64,000 bases of DNA from Apium graveolens (taxonomy: Eukaryota > Streptophyta > Magnoliopsida > Apiales > Apiaceae), in assembly GCF_009905375.1 (NCBI RefSeq), contig NW_027418084.1, positions 96,568 to 160,567 on the forward strand, written 5' to 3'. The position numbers and the translations under genes were made by a program. Positions 11,601 through 23,821 of the stretch are shown piece by piece (the first letter of the stretch is position 1; every line of letters begins with the position of its first letter). The notes beneath the pieces were generated by a model. The model was not told the DNA's origin. It saw only the letters and a list, made by a program, of their open reading frames with translations, and ran no database searches.

Positions 11601-12515
11601 TTAAAAGTCCTTATCCAAGCTTAATCTAAACAAAAACTCAAGAACAAAAATTTAAGTTCTTGAAAAAAACTATTCACCCTCTTCTTCAATGATTTTTAGG
11701 AAGAGATTGTGAATGAATTTGAAGCTCAAACTTATAGGATAGCTATATCTATGCATAAGGAGTATTAGATAATTACCTCACTAATTAACAAGGCTTGGAT
11801 CTTAGATTTTGAATTTTCCTTCTTGAAATAAAGAGAAAAGCCGAGAGCTTCCTTGAAGAAATAAAGTCAACTTTGTGTTTTTTGGTGAAATGAATTGTTT
11901 TGGCTTGGTTGATGTTGTTTTGTTTTGATTTATTATTTTTAACCATGGTAACTTTTGCATGGCCAAGAATCAACCAACAACACACTTCCTTTTTGTCATG
12001 CTTATGTCACCTTGTTATGTTATCCTCCCATACTTGTCCTCTTATTATTGGTTTGATGACATCATCCTCACTAACCTCTTTGATTAGCTTCTAATTACTT
12101 GGCTAATGACTGCTGATCTGTTATACGGTTCGCTTAACTTTCATTTTCATTTATCGTTTGAGGGATCATACCCGGGATCTTATTACTTGGGTTTCCTTAA
12201 CCTTTCTCAATATATTATATTCCTTTTATGATCCTCTCTTATAATCCTTGAATTTAAATCCTTTTTTTCTTGTTACCTTATACTCAATTCTTTCGGTATC
12301 TGGTGGATTTTCGGGAAAAATCAAAGTGTTTGAATTTGGATTCTGACGATCTTTACATACACTTATATATCATATAGAGTGCTAATAAGATCTCAGAATA
12401 ACAATAAAAGAACCCCTACATAGTGTGGCATGAAAAGTTTTCTTATTCAGCAATATTAGCAAAAACACTATTCATAAGGGTTATAAAAAAAGTTCAAAAT
12501 TTTGGGGTTATTACA
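8679..12515 (-). repeat. 5' LTR of element A (3.8 kb, complete)
   Basis: The LTR has TG...CA ends: TGTAATAACCCC at 12515 and GGGGGTGTTACA at 8679 on the minus strand. It is about 3,837 bases. The part 9875-12515 matches bases 1-2659 with few differences, so the insertion is fairly young. It is flanked by the primer site on one side and by element F on the other (AGCCT next to the end at 12516-12520 may be the target site; its partner is off window). The LTR holds the promoter and polyadenylation signals of the element, but I could not place the TATA box with confidence. Confidence 0.95.
10209..10375. repeat. 55-bp tandem repeat in 5' LTR of A, three copies
   Basis: The units start at 10211, 10266 and 10321 with the phrase gagtcataagtcctc. 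Both LTRs hold three copies, so the array predates this insertion. Confidence 0.85.
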
Positions 12516-12942
12516 AGCCTTCCCTTCCAAGGAGAAGCATTCAAATACTGCAACTGCTCATCATCTTCATCATGTTCACTATCTGAATCCTCTATCAAGG
12601 ATTTCTCTAGGGCATCAGACCTTAGCATTTGATCAAGTTATGAAGTAACCATAGAATCGACCAATTCCACTTTTAAGAACTCCTCTTTATCAATAGGGAA
12701 TTTCATGGCATTGAAAACATTAAAGGTCACACCCTGATCCTGTACTCGCATAGTGAGCTCACCCTTCTGCACATCAATCAAGGTTCGACCAGTAGCCAAG
12801 AATGGTCTTCCAAGATTATGGGAATCTTTTTATCCTCCTTGAAATCAAGAATTACAAAGCCAGCAGGAAAGATGAGTTTGTCCACCTTGACCAAGACATC
12901 CTCCACAATGCCTCGCGGATAAATAATAGAACGATCGGCCAA
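12516..12942 (-). pseudogene. Protease-RT linker fragment of element F
   Basis: This stretch is homologous to the region of G around 54700-55110, which lies between the protease and RT. It includes the equivalents of IPIILG and of the phrase encoding the 'KVDKLFFPA' region. Frames are broken and no long ORF remains. It stops at the LTR of A. Confidence 0.75.
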
Positions 12943-13567
12943 CTACAAGGACATATATGTAGGCTTTGGATCAGGTAAACCTAACTTCTTGAAGATAGAC
13001 AAAGGTATCAGATTGATGCTAGCTCCCAAATCATATAAAAACTTATCGAACGACAAGTTTCCGATGGTGCAAAGAATAGTGAAGCTTCCAGGATCTTTAC
13101 GCTTCGGAGGCAACTTCTGTTGTAGCACAGCACTGCATTCCTCCGTAAGAGCAATGGTCTCTAAGTCATCGAGCTTCACTTTTCGAGAGAGAATACCTTT
13201 CATAAACTTCACATAGCTAGGCATCTGTTCAAGAGTTTCAGTGAAAGGTATGTTGATGCTTGAAAACTTTCAAGAACTTAGCAAATTGCTTATCCAACTT
13301 CTGCTTCTGCAACCTTTTAGGAAAAGGAGGTGGAGGATGGACCTATTTTTCCCCTGTATTACTCTCAGGTGGAGTGTTGATAACAGCTTTCTTCCTTGGT
13401 TCCACCTCATCATCCCTCAACAGCTCTTCTTCATCCACAACTTAATTTTATGAAACTTGAAATTTTTTAGGGCTTGCAACCTTTCCAGACCTCAATGTAA
13501 TTGCCTTAACCTTCTCTTTTCCTTCCCTCTTTCCTGGAACTTCTGTGTCACTAGGGAGTGTACCAGG
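12943..13567 (-). pseudogene. gag C-terminal linker and aspartic protease of element F
   Basis: The best stretch (13224-12943) encodes SYVKFMKGILSRKVKLDD, then a protease with the active-site block YDLGASINLIPLSIFKKLGL. Athila-type elements carry DLGAS in place of the usual D(T/S)GA. The homologous open frame in G is 55847-55110. The linker before it (13225-13567) is shifted by indels and holds no usable ORF. Confidence 0.83.
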
Positions 13568-14855
13568 TTATCGATTCAACAAAGCATTGGCAATCTGCCC
13601 AATTTGATTCACCAGAGTCTTGATAGAAACCGCTTGGCTCTTGCACATGAACCTCAACTCCTCCAATTTAGATTTTTCATTAGATTGACTTGTACTTCCA
13701 TACGGTAGTTGTTGAAGTTGGAGTTGTTGTCTTGGTGCATATTGCGGTTGTTGAAAACCAGGAGGGTTGAATTGCTTTGCTGCATACAACTGATAAAGCT
13801 GTTGTACCGCATTCTGATTATTGCTCCAGCTGAAGTTAGGATGATTGCGGTTGTTGGGATGATAAGTGGCTGGAATTGGTTGCTGCGACCTCTAAAAGTT
13901 GCTTACAAACTGATCTGATTCACTAGAAATAGCATACTGCTCAGTTTCATGCGCACCTGCACAAAGCTCATAAACACTTGTGATCTGATTAACTTCATAA
14001 TTAGCCAAAGAATCCACCTTCATCGTTAAAGTCTTAAGCTGAGCAGCTATAGCAGTAGTTGTATCCACCTCCATAATTCCTGCTACCTTGCCTTGAGGTA
14101 GTATCTGAGTTGGGTTCTGGTATTCATTAGCAGCCATCAGTTCAATCAACTCATAAGCTTCATCGTAGCTCTTAGCGCATAAGACTCCACCTGATGCTGC
14201 ATTGAGCATGGGTCTAGACTGTGCTCCCAAACCATTATAAAAGCAGTTGATAATCATCCAGTCAGTCATCCCATGATGAGGACACTTCCTAAGCATCTTC
14301 TTATAATGCTCCCAAGCTTCACATAAGGACTCTCCTGATTGCTGCGCAAATTGAGTAAGAGCGTTCCTGATTGCAGCTGTCTTGCCATATAGAAAAATTT
14401 AGTAAGAAACTTATGAGCAAGATCTTCCCAAGTAGTGATAGAACCTGCTAGTAGAGAATGCAACCAGCACTTAGCTTTATCCCTCAGAGAGAATGGGAAA
14501 AGCCTCAGCTTAACAACATCTTCAGAAACATTGTTGAATTTGAAAGTGTCACAGATCTCGATGAAATCTCTAATATGCATGTTGGGATCTTCCGTTGGAG
14601 AACCCCCAAACTGAACTGAATTCTGCACCATCTGAATCATGCTAGATTTGATTTCAAAAGTATTAATCGTGATGGCTGGTCTGACAATACTAGATTGAAT
14701 GTCATTAATCTTCGGTTGAAAAAATCCATCAAAGCCTTCGGATTCGCTGCTGGTTCTCCCATTACAACAAAAACTTCTTCTTCAACTTTTTCCTCAACAA
14801 AGACTTCTTCTTCAAGAACTTCTTTTTTCTCACGAGATTGAGAACGCGTTCGCAT
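13568..14855 (-). pseudogene. gag of element F
   Basis: The start MRTRSQSREKK at 14855 resembles MQTRSRARKR of G. Four overlapping open pieces follow: 14855-14637, 14640-14266, 14296-13892 and 13789-13568. Together they contain an acidic N-terminus, the gag core (LRLFPFSLRDKAKCWLHS, WEDLAHKFLTKFF), the MLRKCPHHGM block and the C-terminal Q/P-rich tail. The frame changes between the pieces are small indels. Product: capsid protein; not functional in this copy. Confidence 0.87.
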
Positions 14856-14970
14856 ACATGCTCTCTAGAGTACCTGAAACACAAAAAGTACCCTTGTAAG
14901 TAAGATATTCGAGTCAGTGAACTTTAACGACCACTGATGTCAACCACATAAACTAAATTAAACATCGAGT

Positions 14971-14987
14971 CCCCGGCAGCGGCGCCA
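14971..14987 (-). other. Primer binding site of element F (tRNA-Asp)
   Basis: The plus strand reads ccccggcagcggcgcca, which is the 3' end of a plant tRNA-Asp with one change (CAACGG is standard). It lies six bases from the LTR end. A tRNA-Asp primer is characteristic of Athila elements. Confidence 0.9.
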
Positions 14988-14993
14988 AAAACT

Positions 14994-16436
14994 TGTTAGG
15001 GCTAAAACACGCGCTAAAATTACACGCAAGTATACGCGTTCACAAGTTGTATAAGATATAAATCAAATTCGTACCCATAGAGACTCTTTTTAGTTAACTT
15101 AAGATTATGCACCTATGCAACAATTGTATGGCTATCGCTCAATGCTAAGACAATAACAAGTTGAGATGTTTATAACTAAGATTAAATTAACATGCAATTA
15201 ACTAAGAATAAAAGTGATTGAATTAACTATATGAGACAAACATGGGATTCTAACTTCATTAAATACTTCATTTAAAGTCATTGTTCTTAACCTTAACATG
15301 CAATGGTGATGACAATAAATCAGATAACACGGAACTAGTAAACGCCAAGTTTCGTTGCACGAATACCCTACTACTAGACATCCACAAAAGAGCTAGAAGC
15401 TAAGTAGACACCAATTATGCTTAGACCCTATATGTCTATAGAATTTGAAAAGATAACGGTTTAATGCATAAGTTATCTATCGTGATTATATAGGGAAAGT
15501 AAGATGGTTAAAATTACCTACGAATCATGCATAATAATTATACATGAACCTATGCTAGCATGGAAATTTCTAAACCTCTATATTCACTTTCGCTTCAATA
15601 GAGATTAACACGCTATCTTATATGTTAGCTATGCACATAAGACGAATAAGCACAACCAATACTAGGATATCAATCAATCATCACACACCAAGATATTGAA
15701 ACAAATTAACTATAGAATTCCACAAGTAAATCTGTTAGAACCCCATAATAACGATTAGTTCACAACCGAACTCATCGTCACCATAGGTTTCAATGAAAGC
15801 ATGGTATAAAATCTAGAACTTTATAAACTGAATAATAATCAAAAGTACGTTAACAAGAGTGTAAGGTTCAAACGAATAAAAAAACAAGCATCCAACGTTA
15901 CAATTTAAGCAAAGAATCACAAGTAAAAACAATATTTTCTTCTCCTTCGTTGTATTATGCTATTAGGTCTTCTTATTGCTCTCTCCTTTTTCTCGTTGTT
16001 ATCAAAATCGTCTTTAAAAGGCTTTATATATAAGCCCAATATGATCTGGAGTCTGAAAAAACATTATTATATTGCAATCAGGATTCTGCAATCCCGACCC
16101 AGTGTGGTCGCCCCGCATACCAGCGGGAGTGCGCTCGCTTTCTGACAAATTGGCACGGCTGCTCCCAAGACTAGCGCGACCTGCCCTGACCTTCTGGAAA
16201 TTCTTATTTTTCTTGTTTCCTTGACTTCAATTGCTGGTTTTTTTCGTGTTAAATCCCGAGGCTCCATCCTAACACCCTTTTAGCATTGAAATAATGTAAA
16301 ATCAATTCCTTCTTCCAAATATACCCTGAAATACAAAACACATCAAAAACATATCAAAAACACAAATAACTTGAGTACAAATCACCAATTCGAGCCTTTA
16401 CGAAGCGTTCTAAGTGGATATAACTTCCACTTATTA
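14994..16436 (-). repeat. 5' LTR of element F
   Basis: The LTR runs from tgttagggctaaaacacgcg at 14994 to ccacttatta at 16436. The related LTRs of G end in ccacttatca, so the outer CA has mutated to TA here. Length is about 1,443 bases. It contains a GC-rich island near 16085-16195 in otherwise AT-rich sequence, at the same place as the GC-rich motif in the LTRs of G, but with different sequence. Confidence 0.88.
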
Positions 16437-17054
16437 AGATGGTACAGTAGGATTGGTCTTTATTCCAACAGATCAGCAAGTAGCAGATATATTCACCAAG
16501 CCTCTCTGTGAAGCCACATTCACAAGATTGGTGAATGAATTGGGAATGATTTCAGGGCAGTTCTCAAACTCTGATAATTAAGTCTGCTGATATTTATTGA
16601 AGCATGGTATCTTACTATTTGTTAGTACTTGCTAGATACTGATTTTTATGCTAAATGTTTAATGCCATGATAACATGCAAACTGTGCTAAATGATCTTAT
16701 ATGAAAATTGCATGTTGAACTACTGATTTTCTTATAAACTATGTATTTAGTTAAACTTGTTTTGACTAATAGTTTATATCAGTAGTTGTTAAATCTTGAT
16801 ACTAGTAATTAAGATACTGATAATGGTCAAACCATGATTGATTGTTATACTTCATTGATTATTTTGAATTTATTCAAAATAAATTGTTCACAGTATATTT
16901 AATTAATCAGTGAGTGAGTGGAATATCTTTTAATTTTTTAAATGGGTTAGCTACTGATGCAAGTATCCGTTGATACTTGAGTATTTATATTGGGAATAGG
17001 AATATGAAGAGAGAGATTACTTTTTGCTGGCCTAAATACGCGTAATTGTGTATA
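16437..17054 (+). mobile_element. Element E: Ty1/copia (SIRE-like) fragment
   Basis: A plus-strand remnant holding the last 47 codons of a copia pol gene and about 470 bases after it. F lies at its left side and C is inserted at its right (17055). The tail is AT-rich and has no ORF. It holds one degenerate relative of the ATCCGTCG motif near 16965. E is the oldest layer visible in the window, since both C and F interrupt it. Confidence 0.82.
16438..16581 (+). pseudogene. C-terminal end of copia RNase H (element E)
   Basis: The 47 codons before TAA at 16579-16581 contain VADIFTKPL, TRLVNELGM and a short tail QFSNSDN. The first two blocks are the hallmark end of copia RNase H, and the homologous end in C is LADIFTKPLDES and LVSELGMLNYS. 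The upstream part of the gene is lost at the junction with F. Confidence 0.9.
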
Positions 17055-18077
17055 TGTTAGTCCCTAACAGGGCAACAAGAATTACAGAAGGGGGGTTGAA
17101 TAGAATTCTTGAACCTTTTTCATAAATTATAAAATATTCTATCTTAATAATATATAAGTGTTTGATTTGCAAAGTGCGTAATAAGAAGTTAGTAAAATCA
17201 AAACACGGGTAATTAAAAACACAAGTCTTTAAAAACTTTCTGGTGGATTTGAATGTATCCACCAGAGATATATATTATATTAAGAGAACTCTGTGTAGCA
17301 AGATTAGCTCACAACTGCTTACAAATATGAACAACTAAGTTTACAGAGAAATGCTAAGGATGCAGCTTACAATTATTTCTATGAGATAATGTCCTTGCTT
17401 AGTTTTTTTCTATTTGCTACTTCTTGGTTTATATATCACCAAGATTACAAAGTAATAAGATAAGATAATAAAACAAGACCTATCAAGTCTAATAATATGC
17501 TACTTCATTACTCTATTTCAGCATCTTTGAATATCTTCATAATAACATGGAAATGGCAATGCTTCTTTGTTCTTTAAAACCCAGTTGAATAGGCTTCCAC
17601 ATTCCTTTTGCATACACTCGACGCATGTGACTATGATGTCACTGTCAACAGATATTTTAATTGATTATCCGTCGGGTACATGATCATCTGTCGGGTTGCC
17701 TTGTTGATCATCCGTCGAGTGGCCTTGTTGTTTATCCGTCGGGTAGCTATCTGGCACTTGACTTTATTTCATTTATGCAGTATTACAAGACATCATCTAT
17801 GTACAATTAATCAACCTATTCTGCATATCTAATTAAAGTCAACATGACTTGAGTGCTACTACATAATCTAAACAAGGTGTATGCAGAAATGTGCTACAGA
17901 CTTATTATTACACAAGCTACTCACTCGATGGATAATAAATCATCATTCATCGGGACTATATTGATTCATCCATCGGGACTATATTCCTTATCCGTCGAGT
18001 GTTACATTTTTCACTAAGTAAAATCTACTAAGGTGTTTTGTTAATGAAATCATCAAGTTCACAACATATCCACAACA
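17055..18077 (-). repeat. 3' LTR of element C
   Basis: The LTR is 1,023 bases, from tgttagtccctaac at 17055 to ccacaaca at 18077, with TG...CA ends on either strand. The left 740 bases are matched by 32569-33311. It contains eight copies of the ATCCRTCGRG motif between 17667 and 17999. No coding content. Confidence 0.93.
17667..17999. repeat. ATCCRTCGRG motif cluster in 3' LTR of C
   Basis: Copies begin at 17667, 17686, 17710, 17734, 17945, 17968 and 17990 in one orientation, and at 17924 in the other (ctcgatggat). Spacing is irregular (11 to about 200 bases). The same motif recurs in the internal region of C. Confidence 0.8.
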
Positions 18078-18092
18078 ATCTCCCCCAATTTA
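18078..18092 (-). other. Polypurine tract of element C
   Basis: On the minus strand the stretch aattgggggagat abuts the LTR start TGTTGTGGATATG. It would prime plus-strand synthesis. The following 290 bases (18093-18386) hold no gene. Confidence 0.8.
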
Positions 18093-18386
18093 TGTCTACT
18101 GGAATTGTAGCCATAAATTAAGAGAAACTTGATGATAACAAAACATCCTAAAAAATACAACTTCAAAAGTAAGTAGATAGAACTGTAAAGTGCTTCAAAT
18201 AACAAAATGCACAAAGATTAGCTCACGGTCATTTTCAAGGTGCTCCTCTAGCCTGAGCAGTTTAATCTAATTCCTTAAAGGTTTGGATCTCTTTCCAAGC
18301 TTTCTGTTGTTTTCTTCTATCTGATTTTGGAGCTGTCTGTGGAATTCCAGTTCATCAGATTCTGAGAGAGTTAGTTTTTCTTGCAT

Positions 18387-19906
18387 TTACAAAAGAGTCT
18401 CATTGCTAGAGATGCTCAATTGGTCTTCTAATCTGAAACATCTTCTAACTCCTTTGTCATCCATGAACTCCATCAGCCAGTAGGGCCTTAGATGCACTCT
18501 ACTCCCTGTGTAAGGAATGGTTAGAGTCTTTGGGAGTGCATCTTTAGCTCTAATACTCCTCAGTTCTTCAATCTTCTTTAGAACAAGTCTTCTTGCAGTT
18601 ACATTGTATCCAATGTTCTTCTTAAATGATGAATAAACCTTTATCAGCACAGATTGGCTTTCCTGAAGGATCCTGTGAAGTGGCCATTGAATCTCCTTTC
18701 CTCCCTTGTACTTGAAAACTAACCTTTCAGGTAGATTCCTGTAGGCATCAATCCCTCTAACTTCTTCCACTTCATCTAGATAGAGGTTTAGATCAGAGAA
18801 TTCCTTGATGTTATATAAGTACATGTAATCTCCCTTGTTGACATTGGATTGAGCTTTGGTTAGAGATTTGGATTTGAGAGGTGACAGCTTCACTTTCTTG
18901 ACTGCTCTTGACTTTTTTCTCTTTGGCTTGTTAAGGATTGGAAAATTGAAGTCAGGAATTGGTAGACTTTTTAAATTGAGGATGTCCAGCCACCACACAA
19001 ATTTCTTTACCATTCCTGAAAACTTTAGCAATTCTCCTTTTCAAAGCTGACTCAGCTAGATCCTTTAGAAGGCAATGGATCTTGACAACAGTTTCTTATC
19101 ATCAGGCTTTGGTGTCTCATATACTGTATCCAAAGGGTTCTTTAGTGATGATTTTGGATAGTTCACCCTTGGCTTCAAAAGTACTTAGCCTTTGGAGATT
19201 TGATACAGGATGGTTGTCCTCTTTCCAGATAGTTCATGCTCATTTCATTCACAGAGATTTGCCTATCTTGAGAGTGATGAATGGCTGACTTTTCTGGCTT
19301 CTTTGCTAGCCCAAACTTCTTTTGAATATCCTCATCAATTTTCTCCCAGTTGATTGGATTCAACTGCTCCTTTTCAGCTGCTCTTATATTGGCTGCTGCT
19401 TCATTTATCAGATCAATGTTTTCCTTAGCTGGTGGCTTTGAGATAGTAATTGTATGCACAATTACTTTGCTAACTTGAATGTTGAGCACTTTTTGCTCCC
19501 CCTCACTCCTAGAACTCTCTATCTCCCCCTTTTTGTTATCATCAAGCTGAGTAAAGGAGGAGGTTTGTGCAACCACTAGTTTTTGAAGCAAGTCTGTTTG
19601 TTGAGCTTAGTGTAGATGAATTGCTGTAAAAGATGCTTCCATTGCTGTCATTCTTGTATCCAAGGCATCTATCTTTGTGGCAAGATCAGAATTTTTCCTG
19701 AGCTATCTCTTAATGTCAAGCATTGTAGCTTCTGGAAGTTTAGAGTCCATCTTGTCAGAAATGGCCTTTTCATCTCATCAATATCACCTTTGATAGTGTT
19801 GACATCTCAAGCATGTTGAAAACCTTGGATTTGTTGTAGTTGCAGAGAAGCAAGATGTGCTTGAAGGAGCTTTTTGGTGTTGGCATTTGTGGTGGTTTGA
19901 AGAGCA
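18387..19906 (-). pseudogene. 3' ORF of element C, C-terminal part
   Basis: This is the continuation, beyond the solo LTR D, of the ORF that begins at 26331. Two open pieces remain: 19591-19175 (138 codons) and 19031-18387 (214 codons). The stretch between 19592 and 19906 reads through two or more frames. The C-terminal piece is basic (KRKKSRAVKKVK) and ends with LTIPYTGSRVHLRPYWLMEF and a short tail. I recognise no catalytic domain, membrane segment or signal peptide. SIRE elements often carry an 'env-like' ORF here, but nothing in this sequence demonstrates an envelope protein. Confidence 0.68.
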
Positions 19907-19911
19907 GAATT
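19907..19911. repeat. Target site duplication GAATT, left of solo LTR D
   Basis: gaatt precedes TGTCACACC at 19912 and recurs at 23822-23826 after CATAACA. Removing the insert and one copy leaves continuous host sequence of element C. Confidence 0.88.
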
Positions 19912-22900
19912 TGTCACACCCCCCAACTTATCAATACATAATATATAACTATTACAATATTTTAAAGAAAGTAAATACAACTGAATCCAAGATCTTACAG
20001 TTTAGGGTTTGGAACAGCCAACACTACTAACTATTACAACTGGTTTTAATATCGAGTCCTCACACAAAACTATCTCCTATTCAACGTGAGCTCGGACATA
20101 CGCATCGACATCACAAGTCTTACGTGCTGTCTGCTTGAATCTAACCATAGCTGCTAGCTGTAATATCAGGGTTAAAGCAAGTAGTGAGCCAAATGCTCAA
20201 TAAGTGCTAAACAATACGATACAAAACATAAATCGAGATATATATTAAAGAATGAAAATGTGAAGATATAACTAATAATAACAAGAGATGAACTTTTGGG
20301 TGATGGCATCATTTGCTTGAATCAAAAACTTTTTCAAAAATCATATCTTAATTAAAAAACCATTTTATGACGCTACGGATTACAGCCGGTGATCAGCCGC
20401 GAAGTAATCCCGAACCTCGCTGGGTTCTAAAATATTAATGGGATCCCTAGGCAACTTTTAAGCCTACAATATCGGTGTGGAAAGGATTTGCGTCTCAGTC
20501 CAGATCCACTATTTAAAGAAAACATTTACCCCCCTTTGGGACTGAAAATCCAAATTTTAATCATTTAAAAAACTGATGTCGATTGATAATAAAATTTCTT
20601 AAACAGTAAACATCTTTATCAAGGGATTGTAGATTGACTTGAAACACTGGAATTATGTTCACTAAATCTTAGGGCCATGATCCACTAGACTTTACTCTAT
20701 CAGGGTAATTGAAAGGTTTCCATTTACAGAATTTTGACAAGGAGATTTAGTAGGGTTATTGGATAATATGAAAGAGTAATGCCAAATTAGACTTAAAGTA
20801 ATGGTTTTAGACAAGGTATAGGTATTAGAACATCAAGAAGATAAGCATTACTGGTTACAAGTATGATAGAGGTGTTAAGATATAAAGAAAGTGATTATTA
20901 GCTCAAGGTATATCAGGATGTCAAGCTTTAGGGTAAGGATAGGGTTATCAAATAATCGTGAATGACTTTAAAGAATATCTGGCTTTTAGGTATCAAGATA
21001 AAGTTTTTATAGGTGTTCTTACAAGAGTTAAATCAAGCATCAGGGTGTAAAATCAAGATTTCTCAGTAATCAATAGCATGTTAATCAAAAGGATCAATCA
21101 GGTATTATAACAATTCTATATTTTATCATGGCATCCCAATTACTTTGGTATACTAGCATGGTATGATTTTTGATCTACTTACAATAAGTACTTGAGGGTT
21201 CATGGCATTTCTATATACTACGAAGATAGATTTGAGAATCACTTGGTCCGGGTATAACAAGATTAATCTGGATACTCGCATCATATATATAAGAACTATT
21301 TATCATACATTCGCAGTGTAAACTAAAAAGTAGGTTGAATCACTTGCCTTGAGAAGGCTCGACTGGACTGGATTGGAAAGTAGGAGCAACTGGAAGCTTT
21401 ACTCGACCTTTATGGCAAGTTTACCCTCGTCTCGAGATCCTACACAATTAATAATAACCTCATTATAATATATTCTCACCAACGCAACCTACTTACAAAC
21501 CGAAATTAAACACAAATGGCACTTAGGCCTATATGCACGCAATTTATAATCACCTTATAAACATAATAGTACACATAGCCACATATACTCACATACCATA
21601 TTTAAGTACCAAATAATATCACACACACCATATTTCAACACTAGGATTGGATGATCTCGTTCCACAACTTAAGTCACTTGATCGCTAAACTAGTCAAAGT
21701 CTCCAAATTTTGGCCTCCTAACTCGATGTGCCTTTACTAAACTATCCAAAACCTATTGACCCTCACTTGAGCCTTTCACTCTACTGGCTTTATGCTATCT
21801 TGCAACTATAGTGGTCAACCTAGGCCTCACTCATAAATGCTCTAAAACTATCTGGTAAGTGAAGGTGCTTACTAAGGTAAATTTCAGAATGACATCTATG
21901 GTTTCTTAGGTGCATTAGACACTCTTACACTACAAGTTTACCTCCAAAACTTCTACACTAGACTCTTCTGATCATAACGAAACTCCCAAACTTGATGTGG
22001 CTCAAGGGCCTAGCTTGGACCTCCCTAGGCCTAAGCTTAAAGTCCATGGTTCCCCTGTTTTTTGGGGCTGAAAAGGTCCTGACTTTAACTAACTTTTGAC
22101 ACATTATTCTAACTCAAATCCTATGAACTATGGCTGGAAAAACTCCTCTGACACTCCCTCTAAATAAGTCCCAATATGTCCTAATGAGGTCCTACCTATG
22201 ACATGGTCAAAACTTCCTATTTCTAAGTTGCAACAAAACTGTCCCCTGCTGGACAGATTTTGTGATTCCACTCGTTCACCTAAGCAAACGTCTTACAAAC
22301 CTCCAAAAAACACCTAAAACCTATTATATACTCCTAGTTCTAGTTTCTGGTGGCTTGGGCCTCAAAGTGCACAACAAATACTCATTCAAAACTTCCCCAT
22401 AAACTAGTACATCAAATCTGGAAAAATACAAACACTAACTAATCCCTTTCCACCTTGACTCCCACTTATTAACCAAACATCCAACCTTTACCAAAGCAAA
22501 CCTAGTGAATCAACATCCTAAAATAGTGCCTCAACAGGAGTGGAGATCATCCATTCCCTAGAACACCAACATGCAAATAAAAATATAACATGCAACTCAT
22601 GGAAAACACTTAAAAAGATTTCGGCTAAAACATAGAGTTTAAATTCTTGTAAATTCGACTTGTACCTATTACTCAACCTTAATAATCATGAAATATATCT
22701 TCTCTTAACTATTATTTAGAAATATATCATGGAAACAATCTATTTCAAGCACAAATAATTCGAATTTATAGATTTTTAAACATGAAAACATGATTTCGAG
22801 AAGAGTAGCATACACAATATGGTTGATCATCATATTAACATCTTAAAACTAGCATGCATGGATAAACATGATTATATAGTGAAATTTCAGTAGCATGCAA

Positions 22901-23821
22901 AGGTTTTTAAGGCATGGTTTCTCCATAAAACACTTGTTTAAAACATATATGAAATGTATCTCATAGAGAGCTCTTGAATTCACAAGAATCAAGAGTTTCT
23001 CTTTGGAGATCACACAAAAGCTACACATGCAACCATGAAACTTCATCTCCCAAATCACAAAACTCTTGGGAAGTATATAAAATAAATGTAGGTGGAAGAA
23101 TTACACTAGGGAAGATGAGAAATGGGATGGAAAAATGGAAGGGAGTGGGGGAGGGGGTTCTCGACCGAGAGCAAGGAGAGGGGGGGAAGAGAGAAAAAGA
23201 GAGGTGAGTTGGAGTGTGGAGTGAGTGAAATGATTTCTCATATTTTGTTTTTGGTTTTATGCCTTTTATTGACTAAAAGAAATGAGTGGAAATGAGATTG
23301 TGCAAGAATACCCTCTAGCTAAAGTTAGGCCATTTTGCATGCAAGGTTAATGTGGTAATTTGGTTAACAACAAGTGAGTTAGTGGGGTTGGAAAGGTCTC
23401 CTTTGCCCTTTAATAGAATGGAAGAGTGATTTGCATGCAAGGGTTTTCATGTAATTTGCTAATTATAACAAATAAATTTTTAAAGATTTATTTTTATAAA
23501 ATAAAAATACAAGTTCAAAAATTATAAAATTTATACCATAATATAACTTGGATTTTTAGAAATTTTATAAGATCACTTTTGAAATTTGTGAATGAAATAA
23601 CTTTTAAAAGAAATTTTTTCCAAGGTTTAGAATATTCCTTATAAATCAAAAATAAGGGAAATAAATAAACTTTTCCTTTGAAAAAATCATATTCTACATA
23701 AAGCAATTTATAATGCAGAAATTTTCATTCACACCACGTACAATCATTAAGTATATTTACATTCGGCTCTAATATTATACAAAGTTCACAAATAATATTA
23801 CACAAAATATCGGTCATAACA
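19912..23821 (-). repeat. Solo LTR D (about 3.9 kb, gypsy type)
   Basis: A 3,910-base unit with TG...CA ends and a 5-base target duplication (GAATT). It has no gag, pol, primer site or polypurine tract inside. It is therefore a solo LTR, the usual product of recombination between the two LTRs of one element. The minus strand is the likely sense: it starts TGTTATGACC and ends GGGGTGTGACA, like the gypsy LTR ends of A and B (GGGTGTTACA). Near 23125-23205 there is a strongly purine-rich run on the plus strand, CT-rich in the sense direction, of the kind seen in plant transcript leaders. The rest is AT-rich with no recognisable gene. Its parent family is not otherwise present in the window. Confidence 0.85.

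Larger units (their letters stand above)
1..12515 (-). mobile_element. Element A: Ty3/gypsy LTR retrotransposon (Tekay-like chromovirus), left end off window
   Basis: This is a minus-strand gypsy element. The 5' LTR is on the right (8679-12515) and the 3' LTR on the left (1-2659, cut by the window edge). Between them lie a primer site for initiator Met tRNA, an extra ORF, gag with three zinc knuckles, protease, RT, RNase H, integrase and a chromodomain-like tail, then a polypurine tract. This domain order (integrase after RNase H) is gypsy. The tail suggests a chromovirus; Tekay/Del is my inference. The coding part has at least four stops and two one-base deletions, so the copy cannot encode its own proteins. 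It is inserted into the Athila element F at 12516. It is the same family as element B but in the opposite orientation. Confidence 0.93.
12516..16436 (-). mobile_element. Element F: Athila-type Ty3/gypsy element, cut by element A
   Basis: The visible part in element order (right to left) is 5' LTR, tRNA-Asp primer site, gag, protease and a piece of the protease-RT linker. At 12516 the element is interrupted by A, and the rest of pol would lie left of the window. It is related to G (47485-58643), which shows the complete plan. F is more decayed than G: its gag is in at least four frames. Its right LTR end lies against the copia fragment E. Confidence 0.9.

Noticed and set aside
22974..23207. 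Purine-rich ORF in solo LTR D (rich in G, E, K, R)
   Set aside because: Low-complexity purine run within an LTR. It is read in the antisense direction and lacks any domain.
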